DNA from: Gilvibacter sp. SZ-19
Lineage (GTDB): Bacteria; Bacteroidota; Bacteroidia; Flavobacteriales; Flavobacteriaceae
DNA length: 64,000 bases
NCBI RefSeq assembly: GCF_002163875.1
Contig: NZ_CP019333.1
Coordinates: forward strand, 2,658,864 to 2,722,863
Direction of reading: 5' to 3'
Position 1 is the first letter of the stretch. Each line of letters opens with the position of its first letter. The position numbers and the translations under genes are program-made. A model generated the notes under the pieces. It was not told the origin of the DNA and did no database searches. It worked only from the letters and a program-made list of their open reading frames with translations. Shown one piece after another: positions 10,666 to 18,605 of this stretch.

Positions 10666-11523
10666 ATGATTTTAATTGCTGATGGAGGATCCACCAAGTG
10701 CGATTGGGTCCTCCTTGACGATTCCTGCGAAAAAGTACTCAAGACCCGTACCAAGGGCTTGAATCCGGCCGTAGTAGAACCCGACGAATTAGAAAGTCGC
10801 ATCCGTGAGAACACCGAACTTGTTGGGCTTTTCAAAACGGTTAAAAAGGTAGACTTTTACGGCGCTGGCTGTGGAACACCGTCTCCAAGAGCATCGCTTT
10901 ACGCTGTATTGCAAAACCTATTTATGGGAGCCAAGATCAGTGTACAAGAAGATGTAGCCGCTGCAGTTTACGCGGCTACAGACAAACCTGGTATTGTCTG
11001 TATTTTGGGAACAGGTTCTAACAGTTGTTACTTTGACGGTAAAGACATCCACATGGAAGTTGATTCCTTGGGTTATGCCCTAATGGACGAAGCCAGTGGA
11101 AATTATTTTGGAAAACGTCTTATCCGCGATTATTTCTACAAGAAAATGCCAGACAAACTGGCCAAAGAGTTTGAAAAGCGCTTTGATCTGAACACCGATG
11201 TGATCAAACTCAATGTCTATAAACGTCCGAATCCGAATACCTATCTGGCCTCCTTCGCAGAGTTTATCTTTACAAGCGAAGAGGTGAACGGTTATTTTTA
11301 CAAACTCATCAGTGAGGGCATGTTCAAGTTTATAGAGAACAAGATACTCTGCTATAAAGAGGCGCAGCATGTCCCTATCCACTTTATAGGATCCATTGCG
11401 CATTTCTCCGAAGATATCATTAGAGATTGCATGAAACCTTACCACTTGGAGTTGGGAAATATTATCCGCAGACCTATAGACGGACTTATCGATTATTACA
11501 AGCGCAACGAGGGATGTAAATAA
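10666..11523 (+). CDS. BadF/BadG-type sugar kinase (N-acetylglucosamine kinase-like)
   Basis: A 285-residue protein of the BadF/BadG/BcrA ATPase family, usually annotated as N-acetylglucosamine kinase in this phylum. The start LIADGGSTKCDWVLL is the first phosphate-binding loop of the actin/hexokinase fold and CILGTGSNSC is the second. No signal peptide, so cytoplasmic. It starts nine bases after gap, the third gene of the pfkA operon. Because maltose phosphorylase releases free glucose and I see no other glucokinase in the window, this may phosphorylate glucose as well as, or instead of, N-acetylglucosamine. That is inference. Confidence 0.8.
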   Translation: MILIADGGSTKCDWVLLDDSCEKVLKTRTKGLNPAVVEPDELESRIRENTELVGLFKTVKKVDFYGAGCGTPSPRASLYAVLQNLFMGAKISVQEDVAAAVYAATDKPGIVCILGTGSNSCYFDGKDIHMEVDSLGYALMDEASGNYFGKRLIRDYFYKKMPDKLAKEFEKRFDLNTDVIKLNVYKRPNPNTYLASFAEFIFTSEEVNGYFYKLISEGMFKFIENKILCYKEAQHVPIHFIGSIAHFSEDIIRDCMKPYHLELGNIIRRPIDGLIDYYKRNEGCK

Positions 11524-11545
11524 GGCTATGGTTTTACGTTAAACT

Positions 11546-11566
11546 AATTACGGATTTACCGTAATT
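11546..11566. promoter_or_regulatory. Perfect inverted repeat before signalling cassette 1
   Basis: Arms AATTACGG / CCGTAATT with loop ATTTA, 70 bases before the small-protein gene. It follows the kinase stop by 22 bases but has no T-run, so it fits a protein-binding site better than a terminator. A related GGTAAT/ATTACC repeat stands before cassette 2 (30535-30553). Confidence 0.45.
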
Positions 11567-11635
11567 GTTAAAATCAGCGCTTCAATTTGAGTATCTTCAG
11601 GGAGTGATTTAATAACCAAGCAACATTTCCTAACT

Positions 11636-11971
11636 ATGAGTACTCCCAACGACACTATTTCGTTAAGTGATGCGACCAACTGGACAACCAATTGGCGCAC
11701 TCAAAACCCCAATGCCGTTAAAGCTTTTTTGATTCCAAAAGATGACTTAACGGGTGTATTAGCCGAGAATCCTGATGCTGTCCGCGCCTATTTGGCAATA
11801 GACGATAATGGTCAGGAAAAATTAGTAATTGTAGGCTGTACACACCAAATAGATGGCACCTACAAGGACAAATTACCAGACCCAAGCGGTCGTGATAATG
11901 GCAATTATATTTTTGATTTTACCATGCCTTGTCCTCCGGTTTGTGACCCTTCGAGTCAATTGAACGGCTAA
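11636..11971 (+). CDS. Small soluble protein, first gene of signalling cassette 1
   Basis: 111 residues, no signal peptide or membrane helix, no domain that I recognise. It shows a weak but ordered match to the 119-residue protein at 30602-30961: ISLSDA/ITVQQA, NW, PxA, then F.I...L, then NPDAVRAYLA against NPGVRLYFAA, and LVIVGCT against TVFLSAT. The last 20 residues are Pro/Cys-rich (MPCPPVCDP). It begins the cassette and stands six bases before the seven-helix gene. It may be a ligand, adaptor or inhibitor of the membrane protein/kinase pair; nothing in the sequence proves this. Confidence 0.7.
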   Translation: MSTPNDTISLSDATNWTTNWRTQNPNAVKAFLIPKDDLTGVLAENPDAVRAYLAIDDNGQEKLVIVGCTHQIDGTYKDKLPDPSGRDNGNYIFDFTMPCPPVCDPSSQLNG

Positions 11972-11977
11972 TTACCT

Positions 11978-12607
11978 ATGACACGGTTCTTTAAGAATTT
12001 ATCGTATCTCGCTACGATCATTCTTATAATCAATGCCTTATTATTTCTTAAAAGCTTTGCGAAACAGAGCAAGGCTTTTAAGATTTTTACCCTTTATCTC
12101 ATCGCCATGTCGTTGACCCAACTCGGCATGATCCTCTTTGTGATATTGGGTAAGCCGAATATATTTATCGCGAGTATATATACGGTGATCCAATTGGTGC
12201 TGTTGAGTCTTTTTTACGGAGAGCTTATAAGCAAAAAGATCATTTATATACTTTCTGGAGCGCTCCTGGCGTTCATGACGGTGCAATACATATTAGATCC
12301 GAGCTTATTTAGCAGGTATAATTCTATTGCGATCTCGCTAAGTCAGGCGTTAATAATCGGGTATTGTGTCGTATACTTTTATCGTTCAATCAGTGCTAAG
12401 ACGCCCTTTATTATTGTAAATGTAGGGGTGTTTGTCTATTTGATTTGTAGCACCCTGATTTTTGCTAGCGGAAACTTGCAGTACGAACTTTCTCAAGACA
12501 GTTATATCTTGCTTTTGAACCTCAATATTGTATTCTATTTGATCTTTCAAACCTTGATCATGGTGGAGTGGTTCCAAAATTATAGAAGCTTAAAGCACAG
12601 TGCCTAG
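11978..12607 (+). CDS. Seven-helix membrane protein, signalling cassette 1
   Basis: 209 residues, about seven hydrophobic helices (roughly residues 8-25, 33-57, 63-84, 89-108, 115-138, 143-164, 175-198) with very short loops and no known domain. Its stop codon touches the start codon of the following kinase (TAG then ATG), so the two are translated together. Since the kinase has no sensor domain, this protein is the natural candidate for the sensing part. It has the same size class, helix count and position as the 233-residue protein at 30961-31662, with similar sixth helices (VGVFVYLICSTLIF against VGSLLYYLCVTPLF). Function unknown. Confidence 0.7.
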   Translation: MTRFFKNLSYLATIILIINALLFLKSFAKQSKAFKIFTLYLIAMSLTQLGMILFVILGKPNIFIASIYTVIQLVLLSLFYGELISKKIIYILSGALLAFMTVQYILDPSLFSRYNSIAISLSQALIIGYCVVYFYRSISAKTPFIIVNVGVFVYLICSTLIFASGNLQYELSQDSYILLLNLNIVFYLIFQTLIMVEWFQNYRSLKHSA

Positions 12608-13393
12608 ATGTTTGAGAACACAGACATAATTTCTTTAATTCTTATTGCGCTTAGCTTTTTATTGCTGATGGCCATTGCTCTGGTTACCTTTTTCTTTTTG
12701 TCGAGGAAGAAGGTCATCAATGCTGAGCTAGAGAAGGCCAACTTGGAAATATCGCATCAGAAAGAAATGCTACAAGCCACCATTCTCACCCAAGAAAAGG
12801 AACGCAAGCGCATAGCACAAGACCTGCACGACGCTATCTCCTCTAAGCTGAATATAGTTTCTTTGAACACCAATGTGCTTTTAGAAGGAGGCGTGAATGA
12901 ACAAGAATCCAACGAGCTCTTGGGTACTATTCTGCAAATCTCCAATACTACTCTAGAGAGTTCCAGACGCATAGCCCATGATCTCCTACCGCCTGTTCTT
13001 GAAAAATTCGGACTAATTCCAGCAGTAGAAGAACTTACCAATGACTTTAATAGGGCTACAGCCAACTTGATCAGCTTTAATAGCGATTATCAGCCCGAAT
13101 TACTCGACGCCAAGGCGGAGCTTCATCTGTACCGAATAATCCAAGAATTGGTCAACAATTCACTTAAACACGGCAAGGCGAGTGCTATTACCATTTCCAT
13201 TAAACAACAACCATTGAGCCTGCTGTATACAGACAACGGAGTGGGCTTTGAAAATACCGAGAGTGGTGGAAGTCCAGGGCTCGGCATGAAGAATATAGAA
13301 AGTAGAGTGGCGCTTTTAGGAGCTAGCTCGACTTTTAAAAGTTCCCCCGGAGAAGGAATAAGTTTTTCATTAAAATTAAATCAGCATGAGTGA
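12608..13393 (+). CDS. Sensor histidine kinase (HisKA_3 type), signalling cassette 1
   Basis: 261 residues: one membrane helix (about 8-31), a coiled linker, the HisKA_3 dimerisation block RIAQDLHDAISSKL with the phosphorylated H74, and a HATPase_c domain with QELVNNSLKHG, TDNGVGFE and GLGMKNIESR. There is no periplasmic or PAS sensor domain, so the signal probably comes from the preceding seven-helix protein. It overlaps the response regulator by eight bases. The layout, including the His position, is the same as in the kinase at 31641-32435. Confidence 0.92.
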   Translation: MFENTDIISLILIALSFLLLMAIALVTFFFLSRKKVINAELEKANLEISHQKEMLQATILTQEKERKRIAQDLHDAISSKLNIVSLNTNVLLEGGVNEQESNELLGTILQISNTTLESSRRIAHDLLPPVLEKFGLIPAVEELTNDFNRATANLISFNSDYQPELLDAKAELHLYRIIQELVNNSLKHGKASAITISIKQQPLSLLYTDNGVGFENTESGGSPGLGMKNIESRVALLGASSTFKSSPGEGISFSLKLNQHE

Positions 13394-14060
13394 TAAGATA
13401 ATACGGATCGGTTTGGCCGACGATGAAGAACTATTTCGCAAAGGCATAGCCTTTATCTTGGAACGTGAGCCCGATTTCGAAGTGGTCTTTGAGGCAGAGA
13501 ATGGTCAAAAACTACTGGATACCTTGGCCACCATGGACAAGCTCCCCGATGTAATCTTGACCGATCTTAAGATGCCCATGCTCAACGGGATAGAGGCAAC
13601 CAAAGCTGTATTGAAGAAATATCCGCAGGTTAAGGTCATTGCGCTTACCAGTTACAACACCCGTGGGTTTATTGCCAATATGGTAGATATAGGTGCAGCG
13701 GCTTTCTTAGTTAAGAATTCTACTCCTAAAACCGTAAAACATACGGTTCGAGAAGTGGTAAGCCGTGGATTTTATTACAATTATCAGGTCATGCAGATCA
13801 TTCAAGATGAGCTTCAAGGCGGTCAACACCGAACGGTAATCGATGCAGACGAGCTGACCAGTCGAGAAAAGGAAGTGCTTCAACTTATTTGCGACCAACT
13901 CACCACTCAAGAAATAGCAGAGCGACTTTTTATAAGCCCGCGCACTGTAGAGGGCCATAGGAACAATCTTTTACAGAAAACCAATTCTAAGAACGTAGCC
14001 GGATTGGTTTTGTTTGCAATTCGGCACAATTTGGTCATTTTAGATAAGGGTCTCTACTGA
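13386..14060 (+). CDS. NarL/LuxR-family response regulator, signalling cassette 1
   Basis: 224 residues. The receiver domain has the acidic pair D12/D13, phosphoacceptor D60 in ILTDLKMPMLNG, the Thr of IALTSYN and the Lys of FLVKNS. A LuxR helix-turn-helix closes the protein (LTSREKEVLQLI, TTQEIAERLFISPRTVEGHR). It should be phosphorylated by the overlapping kinase and then bind DNA. A perfect inverted repeat at 11546-11566 before the cassette is a possible own target. pgi follows 39 bases later. Confidence 0.93.
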   Translation: MSDKIIRIGLADDEELFRKGIAFILEREPDFEVVFEAENGQKLLDTLATMDKLPDVILTDLKMPMLNGIEATKAVLKKYPQVKVIALTSYNTRGFIANMVDIGAAAFLVKNSTPKTVKHTVREVVSRGFYYNYQVMQIIQDELQGGQHRTVIDADELTSREKEVLQLICDQLTTQEIAERLFISPRTVEGHRNNLLQKTNSKNVAGLVLFAIRHNLVILDKGLY

Positions 14061-14068
14061 TTTGTGAT

Positions 14069-14076
14069 TAAATTTG
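14069..14076 (+). promoter_or_regulatory. Promoter -7 box before pgi
   Basis: TAAATTTG matches TAnnTTTG exactly. Transcription would start near 14082, which supports the pgi start at 14100 over the in-frame ATG-like codon upstream. No clear -33 TTG. Confidence 0.4.
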
Positions 14077-14099
14077 CAGGGATAACCAAAGAGAAAAAA

Positions 14100-15665
14100 A
14101 TGAGTTTTCCGTCTGTAAATCCGACACAAACCAAAGCCTGGGCAGCCTTAACTGCTTTATTTGAAAATACTGCTAACACCAATTTGCAAGATCTTTTTAA
14201 AGAGGATGCCAACAGGGCAGCAGCCTATAGTTTGCAATGGCAGGATTTTTATGTGGATTTTTCTAAAACCCATATAAATGCTGCAATAAAAGAGGCCTTG
14301 CTGGATCTTGCTTCGGAGGTTAAACTTAAGGAAGCTATTGCTGCTCAATTTACAGGAGAACACATTAACCAGACCGAAGATCGCGCTGTGCTACATACGG
14401 CATTGCGTAACTTCTCCGCTATGAAGCCAGAGGTTTCAGAGGTCTTGGCGCAGATAAAGTCATTTACCGAGCAGGTCATTTCTGGGGCTTGGAAAGGCTA
14501 TACCGGTAAAAGCATCACCGATGTAGTGAATATAGGAATAGGAGGGAGCGACCTTGGTCCGGATATGGTTGTGGAGGCCTTGCGCAACCAACGTAACCAT
14601 TTGAATGTTCGATTTGTATCGAATGTAGAGGGCGATCACGTTATCGAGTCATTAAATGGATTAGACCCAGAAACCACTTTGTTCATCATTGTTTCTAAAA
14701 GTTTTACTACCCAAGAAACCCTTATGAACGCCCAGACCATCCGCAAATGGTTCTTACAATATACCTCCGAAGAGAACATCGCAAAACACTTTATTGCCGT
14801 TAGTACCAATATTCCGGCGGTAAAAGACTTCGGAATTGACCCTAACAACATCTTTACCATGTGGGATTGGGTCGGAGGTCGTTTTTCACTTTGGAGTGCC
14901 GTAGGTTTGAGCATTGCATGTGCGATCGGCTATGAGCAATACGAGGACTTGCTCCGAGGCGCACACGAAATGGATCAGCATTTTGCAAACACCCCTTTTG
15001 AGCAGAATATCCCGGTTATGTTGGCCCTCATCTCTGTTTGGTACAACAACTTTGTAGGCGCCGAAAGTGAAGCCGTTATTCCATATACGCAGTATTTGAC
15101 CAAGCTGGTTCCTTACTTGCAGCAAGCCATAATGGAGAGTAATGGGAAAGGAGTTGATCGCAACGGAGAGGTGATCGATTACCAAACGGGGACCATAGTT
15201 TGGGGATCTACAGGGACCAATGCCCAACACGCTTTCTTTCAATTGATCCACCAGGGCACTAAAGTGATCCCTGCGGATTTCATCGGCTTTAAAAAAGATC
15301 AGCACAACCAGAAAGCGCATCAAGATGCACTTATGGCCAATTTCATTGCCCAGACCCAAGCTTTAATGACGGGAACTGTAGGGCAGCAGGTAGATTCGCC
15401 GTTTAAGGTGTTTACAGGGAATCGTCCTACCAATACGATTCTGATAGATCAACTGAGTCCTAATTCCCTCGGAAAGCTCATTGCCCTTTACGAGCATAAA
15501 CTTTTTACTCAAGGGGTGATCTGGAATATTTTTAGTTACGATCAGTGGGGTGTGCAATTAGGTAAAGTTTTGGCTAAGAACACTTTGAGTGATATTGAGT
15601 CTGGACATGTTTCTGAAACACATGATGGTTCTACTCAGGCCTTATTACAACATCTAAGTAATTAA
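14100..15665 (+). CDS. pgi: Glucose-6-phosphate isomerase
   Basis: 521 residues from the ATG at 14100, chosen because MSFPSVNPTQ is preceded by an A/G-rich stretch and the -7 box lies just before it. It interconverts glucose-6-phosphate and fructose-6-phosphate in the cytoplasm. The family signatures are present: NIGIGGSDLGPDMV, SKSFTTQETLMNA, and DWVGGRFSLWSAVG, with the C-terminal QWGVQLGK signature. With pfkA and gap upstream, it makes this block an upper-glycolysis cluster interrupted only by the signalling cassette. A structured 3' region and a strong terminator follow. Confidence 0.95.
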   Translation: MSFPSVNPTQTKAWAALTALFENTANTNLQDLFKEDANRAAAYSLQWQDFYVDFSKTHINAAIKEALLDLASEVKLKEAIAAQFTGEHINQTEDRAVLHTALRNFSAMKPEVSEVLAQIKSFTEQVISGAWKGYTGKSITDVVNIGIGGSDLGPDMVVEALRNQRNHLNVRFVSNVEGDHVIESLNGLDPETTLFIIVSKSFTTQETLMNAQTIRKWFLQYTSEENIAKHFIAVSTNIPAVKDFGIDPNNIFTMWDWVGGRFSLWSAVGLSIACAIGYEQYEDLLRGAHEMDQHFANTPFEQNIPVMLALISVWYNNFVGAESEAVIPYTQYLTKLVPYLQQAIMESNGKGVDRNGEVIDYQTGTIVWGSTGTNAQHAFFQLIHQGTKVIPADFIGFKKDQHNQKAHQDALMANFIAQTQALMTGTVGQQVDSPFKVFTGNRPTNTILIDQLSPNSLGKLIALYEHKLFTQGVIWNIFSYDQWGVQLGKVLAKNTLSDIESGHVSETHDGSTQALLQHLSN

Positions 15666-15731
15666 AAAACAAGGTTTTAAAATTTTTTTAAAATTTCTGC
15701 GCAACCTTTTCAAGTTTTCTGGACTATTTAA

Positions 15732-15767
15732 TAACTCCACAGGTGCAGGCGCAAGCACCACGAGTTA
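15732..15767 (+). other. Two-part RNA hairpin in the pgi 3' region
   Basis: Outer arms TAACTC / GAGTTA enclose inner arms GGTGC / GCACC with an eight-base loop. The structure is 66 bases after the pgi stop and is followed by a true terminator. It may be a 3' UTR element or the body of a small RNA. Confidence 0.4.
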
Positions 15768-15788
15768 AGTTAGTCTGTTAAGATAAGA

Positions 15789-15814
15789 GCGACTGCCGCC
15801 CGGTAGTCGCTTTT
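15789..15814 (+). terminator. Rho-independent terminator after pgi
   Basis: Nine-pair stem GCGACTGCC / GGTAGTCGC (one G-U pair) with loop GCCC, followed by TTTT. It is 123 bases after the pgi stop. Confidence 0.8.
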
Positions 15815-15863
15815 ACATTTCTTTATAGTACCTTCACAAGAGCAACACTAATCTTAATCTGTC

Positions 15864-16871
15864 GTGCGTAAAATTGTCTTTTTGGCCGGCCTGTTTTGCC
15901 TTACAGGATTGGCGCAACAAACTCAGCAACGAACCTCTGTTTTTGGAGATTATTATCCTATTAGTATTAAACCCACTGTTCGCTACCTCTCCAGTATGGT
16001 AGAACAAGAAGAGATACTTTTTGATGCCAATCCGGTGGTTTATTACAGCTTTTACAACAATATGGTCAAGAACTTGCAAGACGTGAATGACAAACGTTTT
16101 AGCAGTACGTTTTACGCTAGCTTTCAGCCACATATCCGCATGTATAACGAGAATTCCCGACCTGTTAAAACGCCTTCTTATCGTGTTTTCCTGGGCTTTC
16201 AGTTGCTGCGGAAGACAGATGGAAACCACTTTGTTGCTGCTGCTTTAGAATCTGGACATTATTCCAACGGCCAATCAGGATGTGCCTTCGACACCAACTT
16301 AGACGACGAAACTTCGCCCTGCGATGCCGTTTATGCGGCTATAACCGATCAAACCAATCTGTCTGACATTCTCAACAGAGTCAACGGAAACTTTTCTACG
16401 AACTTCACTAGAGTCAGTGGGAACTTTAGACTCAACAACCTTAAAAAGAATACGCCGTATCAGGTGCATTCCTTTACCGGTTGGTATGAATTGTGGCACA
16501 ACAATATGTTCTTTGTGGCAGACATTGGGGGTTATAATCCGCTAGATATTGATATCTATGGGCGCCATAGAATGGGCTTTGAATATGAATACCTACACAC
16601 CTATAAAGAGACGCTTAAATATTCGGTCGGCTTCCGCTTACAAGGTATATCCGGAGCGCACCCCAGCGTGGAACCGCTACGAACAGAGGTCTTTGGTACC
16701 TGGTATCCTTTTAAAAGTGACTTTGGCTTTTTTGTCAGTTATATCTATGGTCATGACAATTACAATTACCGTTTTGTCGATTCCGGAAATCAAGTAAGCG
16801 TAGGGGTGAGTTGGGACTGGTTTACTCCATTTGAGATAAAACGTGCAGAGGCCTTGGTTTCCGAGCAATAG
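15864..16871 (+). CDS. Secreted outer-membrane protein, phospholipase A1 (OMPLA)-like
   Basis: 335 residues, GTG start, signal peptide ending near LTGLAQQ. The rest is rich in alternating aromatic/polar strands as in a beta-barrel. GHYSNGQSG at residues 131-139 resembles the HxSNGxS active-site motif of outer-membrane phospholipase A (H132 and S134), and N180 in STNFTRV could be the third triad residue. In E. coli OMPLA the Asn is only 12 residues after the Ser, so an insertion of about 34 residues would be needed. If correct, it cuts phospholipids in the outer membrane. Otherwise it is an unassigned outer-membrane barrel. It stands alone behind the pgi terminator. Confidence 0.55.
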   Translation: MRKIVFLAGLFCLTGLAQQTQQRTSVFGDYYPISIKPTVRYLSSMVEQEEILFDANPVVYYSFYNNMVKNLQDVNDKRFSSTFYASFQPHIRMYNENSRPVKTPSYRVFLGFQLLRKTDGNHFVAAALESGHYSNGQSGCAFDTNLDDETSPCDAVYAAITDQTNLSDILNRVNGNFSTNFTRVSGNFRLNNLKKNTPYQVHSFTGWYELWHNNMFFVADIGGYNPLDIDIYGRHRMGFEYEYLHTYKETLKYSVGFRLQGISGAHPSVEPLRTEVFGTWYPFKSDFGFFVSYIYGHDNYNYRFVDSGNQVSVGVSWDWFTPFEIKRAEALVSEQ

Positions 16872-16980
16872 TTTGAACTACATTTTTATGAATCGTGTGG
16901 TATAAGTATAGCTTAGCCCTCAAATTTTCGTTCTCGCTTTGTTAGCTTGCTAGGGTATTACTCCTCCCAATCATTAAGCT

Positions 16981-18528
16981 ATGCTTACAAAAGTATTCGG
17001 GAGTGCCGTTTTCGGTATAGATGCAACCACCATTACCATAGAGGTCCATGTAGATAATGGCATAGGATATCATTTGGTCGGCTTACCAGATAACGCGATC
17101 AAAGAAAGCAATTACCGCATTGCTGCAGCCCTGCTCACACACAACTTTAAAATCCCAGGCAAAAAGTTAACCCTCAATATGGCTCCGGCAGATCTTCGAA
17201 AAGAAGGCGCCGCTTACGATCTGCCTTTGGCTATGGGAATTTTATTGGCCAGTGAGCAAATCGCCCAAGAATTCGATCCGGAAGCTTATATCATGATGGG
17301 AGAACTTTCTCTGGACGGTACGCTGCAACCCATCAGAGGAGCATTGCCCATGGCAATAAAGGCAAGGGAAGAGGGCTTTAAACGTATGATACTTCCCGCC
17401 CAAAATGCCGAAGAGGCAGCCATAGTTCGAGGACTTGAGGTGTATGGGGCTCAGTCCATCGGAGAAGTAATTGATCATTTTAATAAAGGGACGGCCTTAA
17501 AACAAGTTTTGGTAGATCCAAACTTGCTTTTTGCAAAGCAAAATGACACTATCAGTATGGATTTTGCCGATATCAAAGGGCAAGAAAGTATTAAACGCTG
17601 TATGGAGGTGGCAGCTGCAGGAGGCCATAACATATTGCTGATCGGGCCTCCGGGCTCTGGCAAGACCATGATCGCCAAAAGGCTCCCGTCTATTTTGCCA
17701 CCCATGACCTTGGACGAAGCCTTGGAAACCACTAAGATCCATTCTGTTGCAGGTCGCACCAAAGAGGCAAAAGGCATACTAACCCAGCGCCCCTTTAGAA
17801 GTCCTCACCATACCATAAGTGATGTGGCTTTGGTAGGAGGAGGCACCTATCCTCAGCCAGGGGAGATCTCACTTGCGCATAATGGCGTATTGTTCTTAGA
17901 TGAACTCCCAGAGTTTAAACGAGCAGTTCTGGAAGTTTTGAGACAACCCTTAGAAGATCGAGAAGTTTGTATCTCTCGCGCCCGTTTCAATGTTACCTAT
18001 CCGGCTAGTTTTATGATGGTTGCTAGTATGAATCCAAGTCCAGGAGGCTATTTCAACGAACCAGATGCTCCTGTGGTCAACTCTCCGCAGGAGATCCAAA
18101 GGTATTTAGGGCGTATCTCAGGTCCCTTATTAGACAGAATGGATATGCATATTGAGGTTAACCCTGTGGGGTTCGATAAACTAAGCGATGCTCCGGCAGG
18201 AACTTCTAGTGCAACTATAAGAGCTCGGGTTATAAAGGCAAGGGCAATCCAGGAGCAGCGATTCAAAGATCAAGAAACAGTGCATTACAATGCACAAATG
18301 CAGTCTAAGGCTATTAGAAAGTATTGCACGTTGGATCAAGCTAGTAAAGAACTCTTAAAGCAGGCCATGGATCGTTTGGGGCTATCTGCTCGAGCGTACG
18401 ATCGGATATTGAAAGTTGCGCGTACCATGGCAGATCTGGATGGAGCTTCTCAGATCAAAGAGGAGCATTTACTAGAAGCCATTCAGTATCGCAACCTGGA
18501 TCGACCCGGTTGGATGGGTGGGCTTTGA
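16981..18528 (+). CDS. YifB/ComM-family Mg-chelatase-like AAA+ ATPase
   Basis: 515 residues: an N-terminal ChlI-like domain (MLTKVFGSAVFGIDA, VGLPDNAIKES), Walker A GPPGSGKTMIAKR near residue 220, Walker B LFLDELPEF, and the C-terminal Mg_chelatase_C domain ending near the stop. Members such as ComM help branch migration during natural transformation; the role in flavobacteria is not shown. Cytoplasmic. It is 77 bases upstream of hisS, which has its own promoter box. Confidence 0.92.
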   Translation: MLTKVFGSAVFGIDATTITIEVHVDNGIGYHLVGLPDNAIKESNYRIAAALLTHNFKIPGKKLTLNMAPADLRKEGAAYDLPLAMGILLASEQIAQEFDPEAYIMMGELSLDGTLQPIRGALPMAIKAREEGFKRMILPAQNAEEAAIVRGLEVYGAQSIGEVIDHFNKGTALKQVLVDPNLLFAKQNDTISMDFADIKGQESIKRCMEVAAAGGHNILLIGPPGSGKTMIAKRLPSILPPMTLDEALETTKIHSVAGRTKEAKGILTQRPFRSPHHTISDVALVGGGTYPQPGEISLAHNGVLFLDELPEFKRAVLEVLRQPLEDREVCISRARFNVTYPASFMMVASMNPSPGGYFNEPDAPVVNSPQEIQRYLGRISGPLLDRMDMHIEVNPVGFDKLSDAPAGTSSATIRARVIKARAIQEQRFKDQETVHYNAQMQSKAIRKYCTLDQASKELLKQAMDRLGLSARAYDRILKVARTMADLDGASQIKEEHLLEAIQYRNLDRPGWMGGL

Positions 18529-18569
18529 AAATAAGGAGCGCGGTATTTCTGCATCTGTAGTGCAATTGC

Positions 18570-18577
18570 TATTTTTG
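18570..18577 (+). promoter_or_regulatory. Promoter -7 box for hisS
   Basis: TATTTTTG fits TAnnTTTG exactly, about 28 bases before the hisS ATG. No -33 TTG at normal spacing. Confidence 0.4.
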
Positions 18578-18605
18578 TGGCATCTTAAAAATCCAAAGGG
18601 AACCC

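Noticed and set aside
11531-11544. GTTTTACGTTAAAC as another LacI-type site
   Set aside because: Palindromic with one mismatched pair but the core differs (TACGTT instead of AACGTT), and it directly follows the kinase gene.
14886-15359. 157-residue frame antisense to pgi
   Set aside because: Shadow of a conserved enzyme gene; composition follows the pgi codons.
16091-16100. CAAACGTTTT, similar to the LacI-type operator
   Set aside because: Inside the phospholipase-like coding region, arms do not extend; probably chance.
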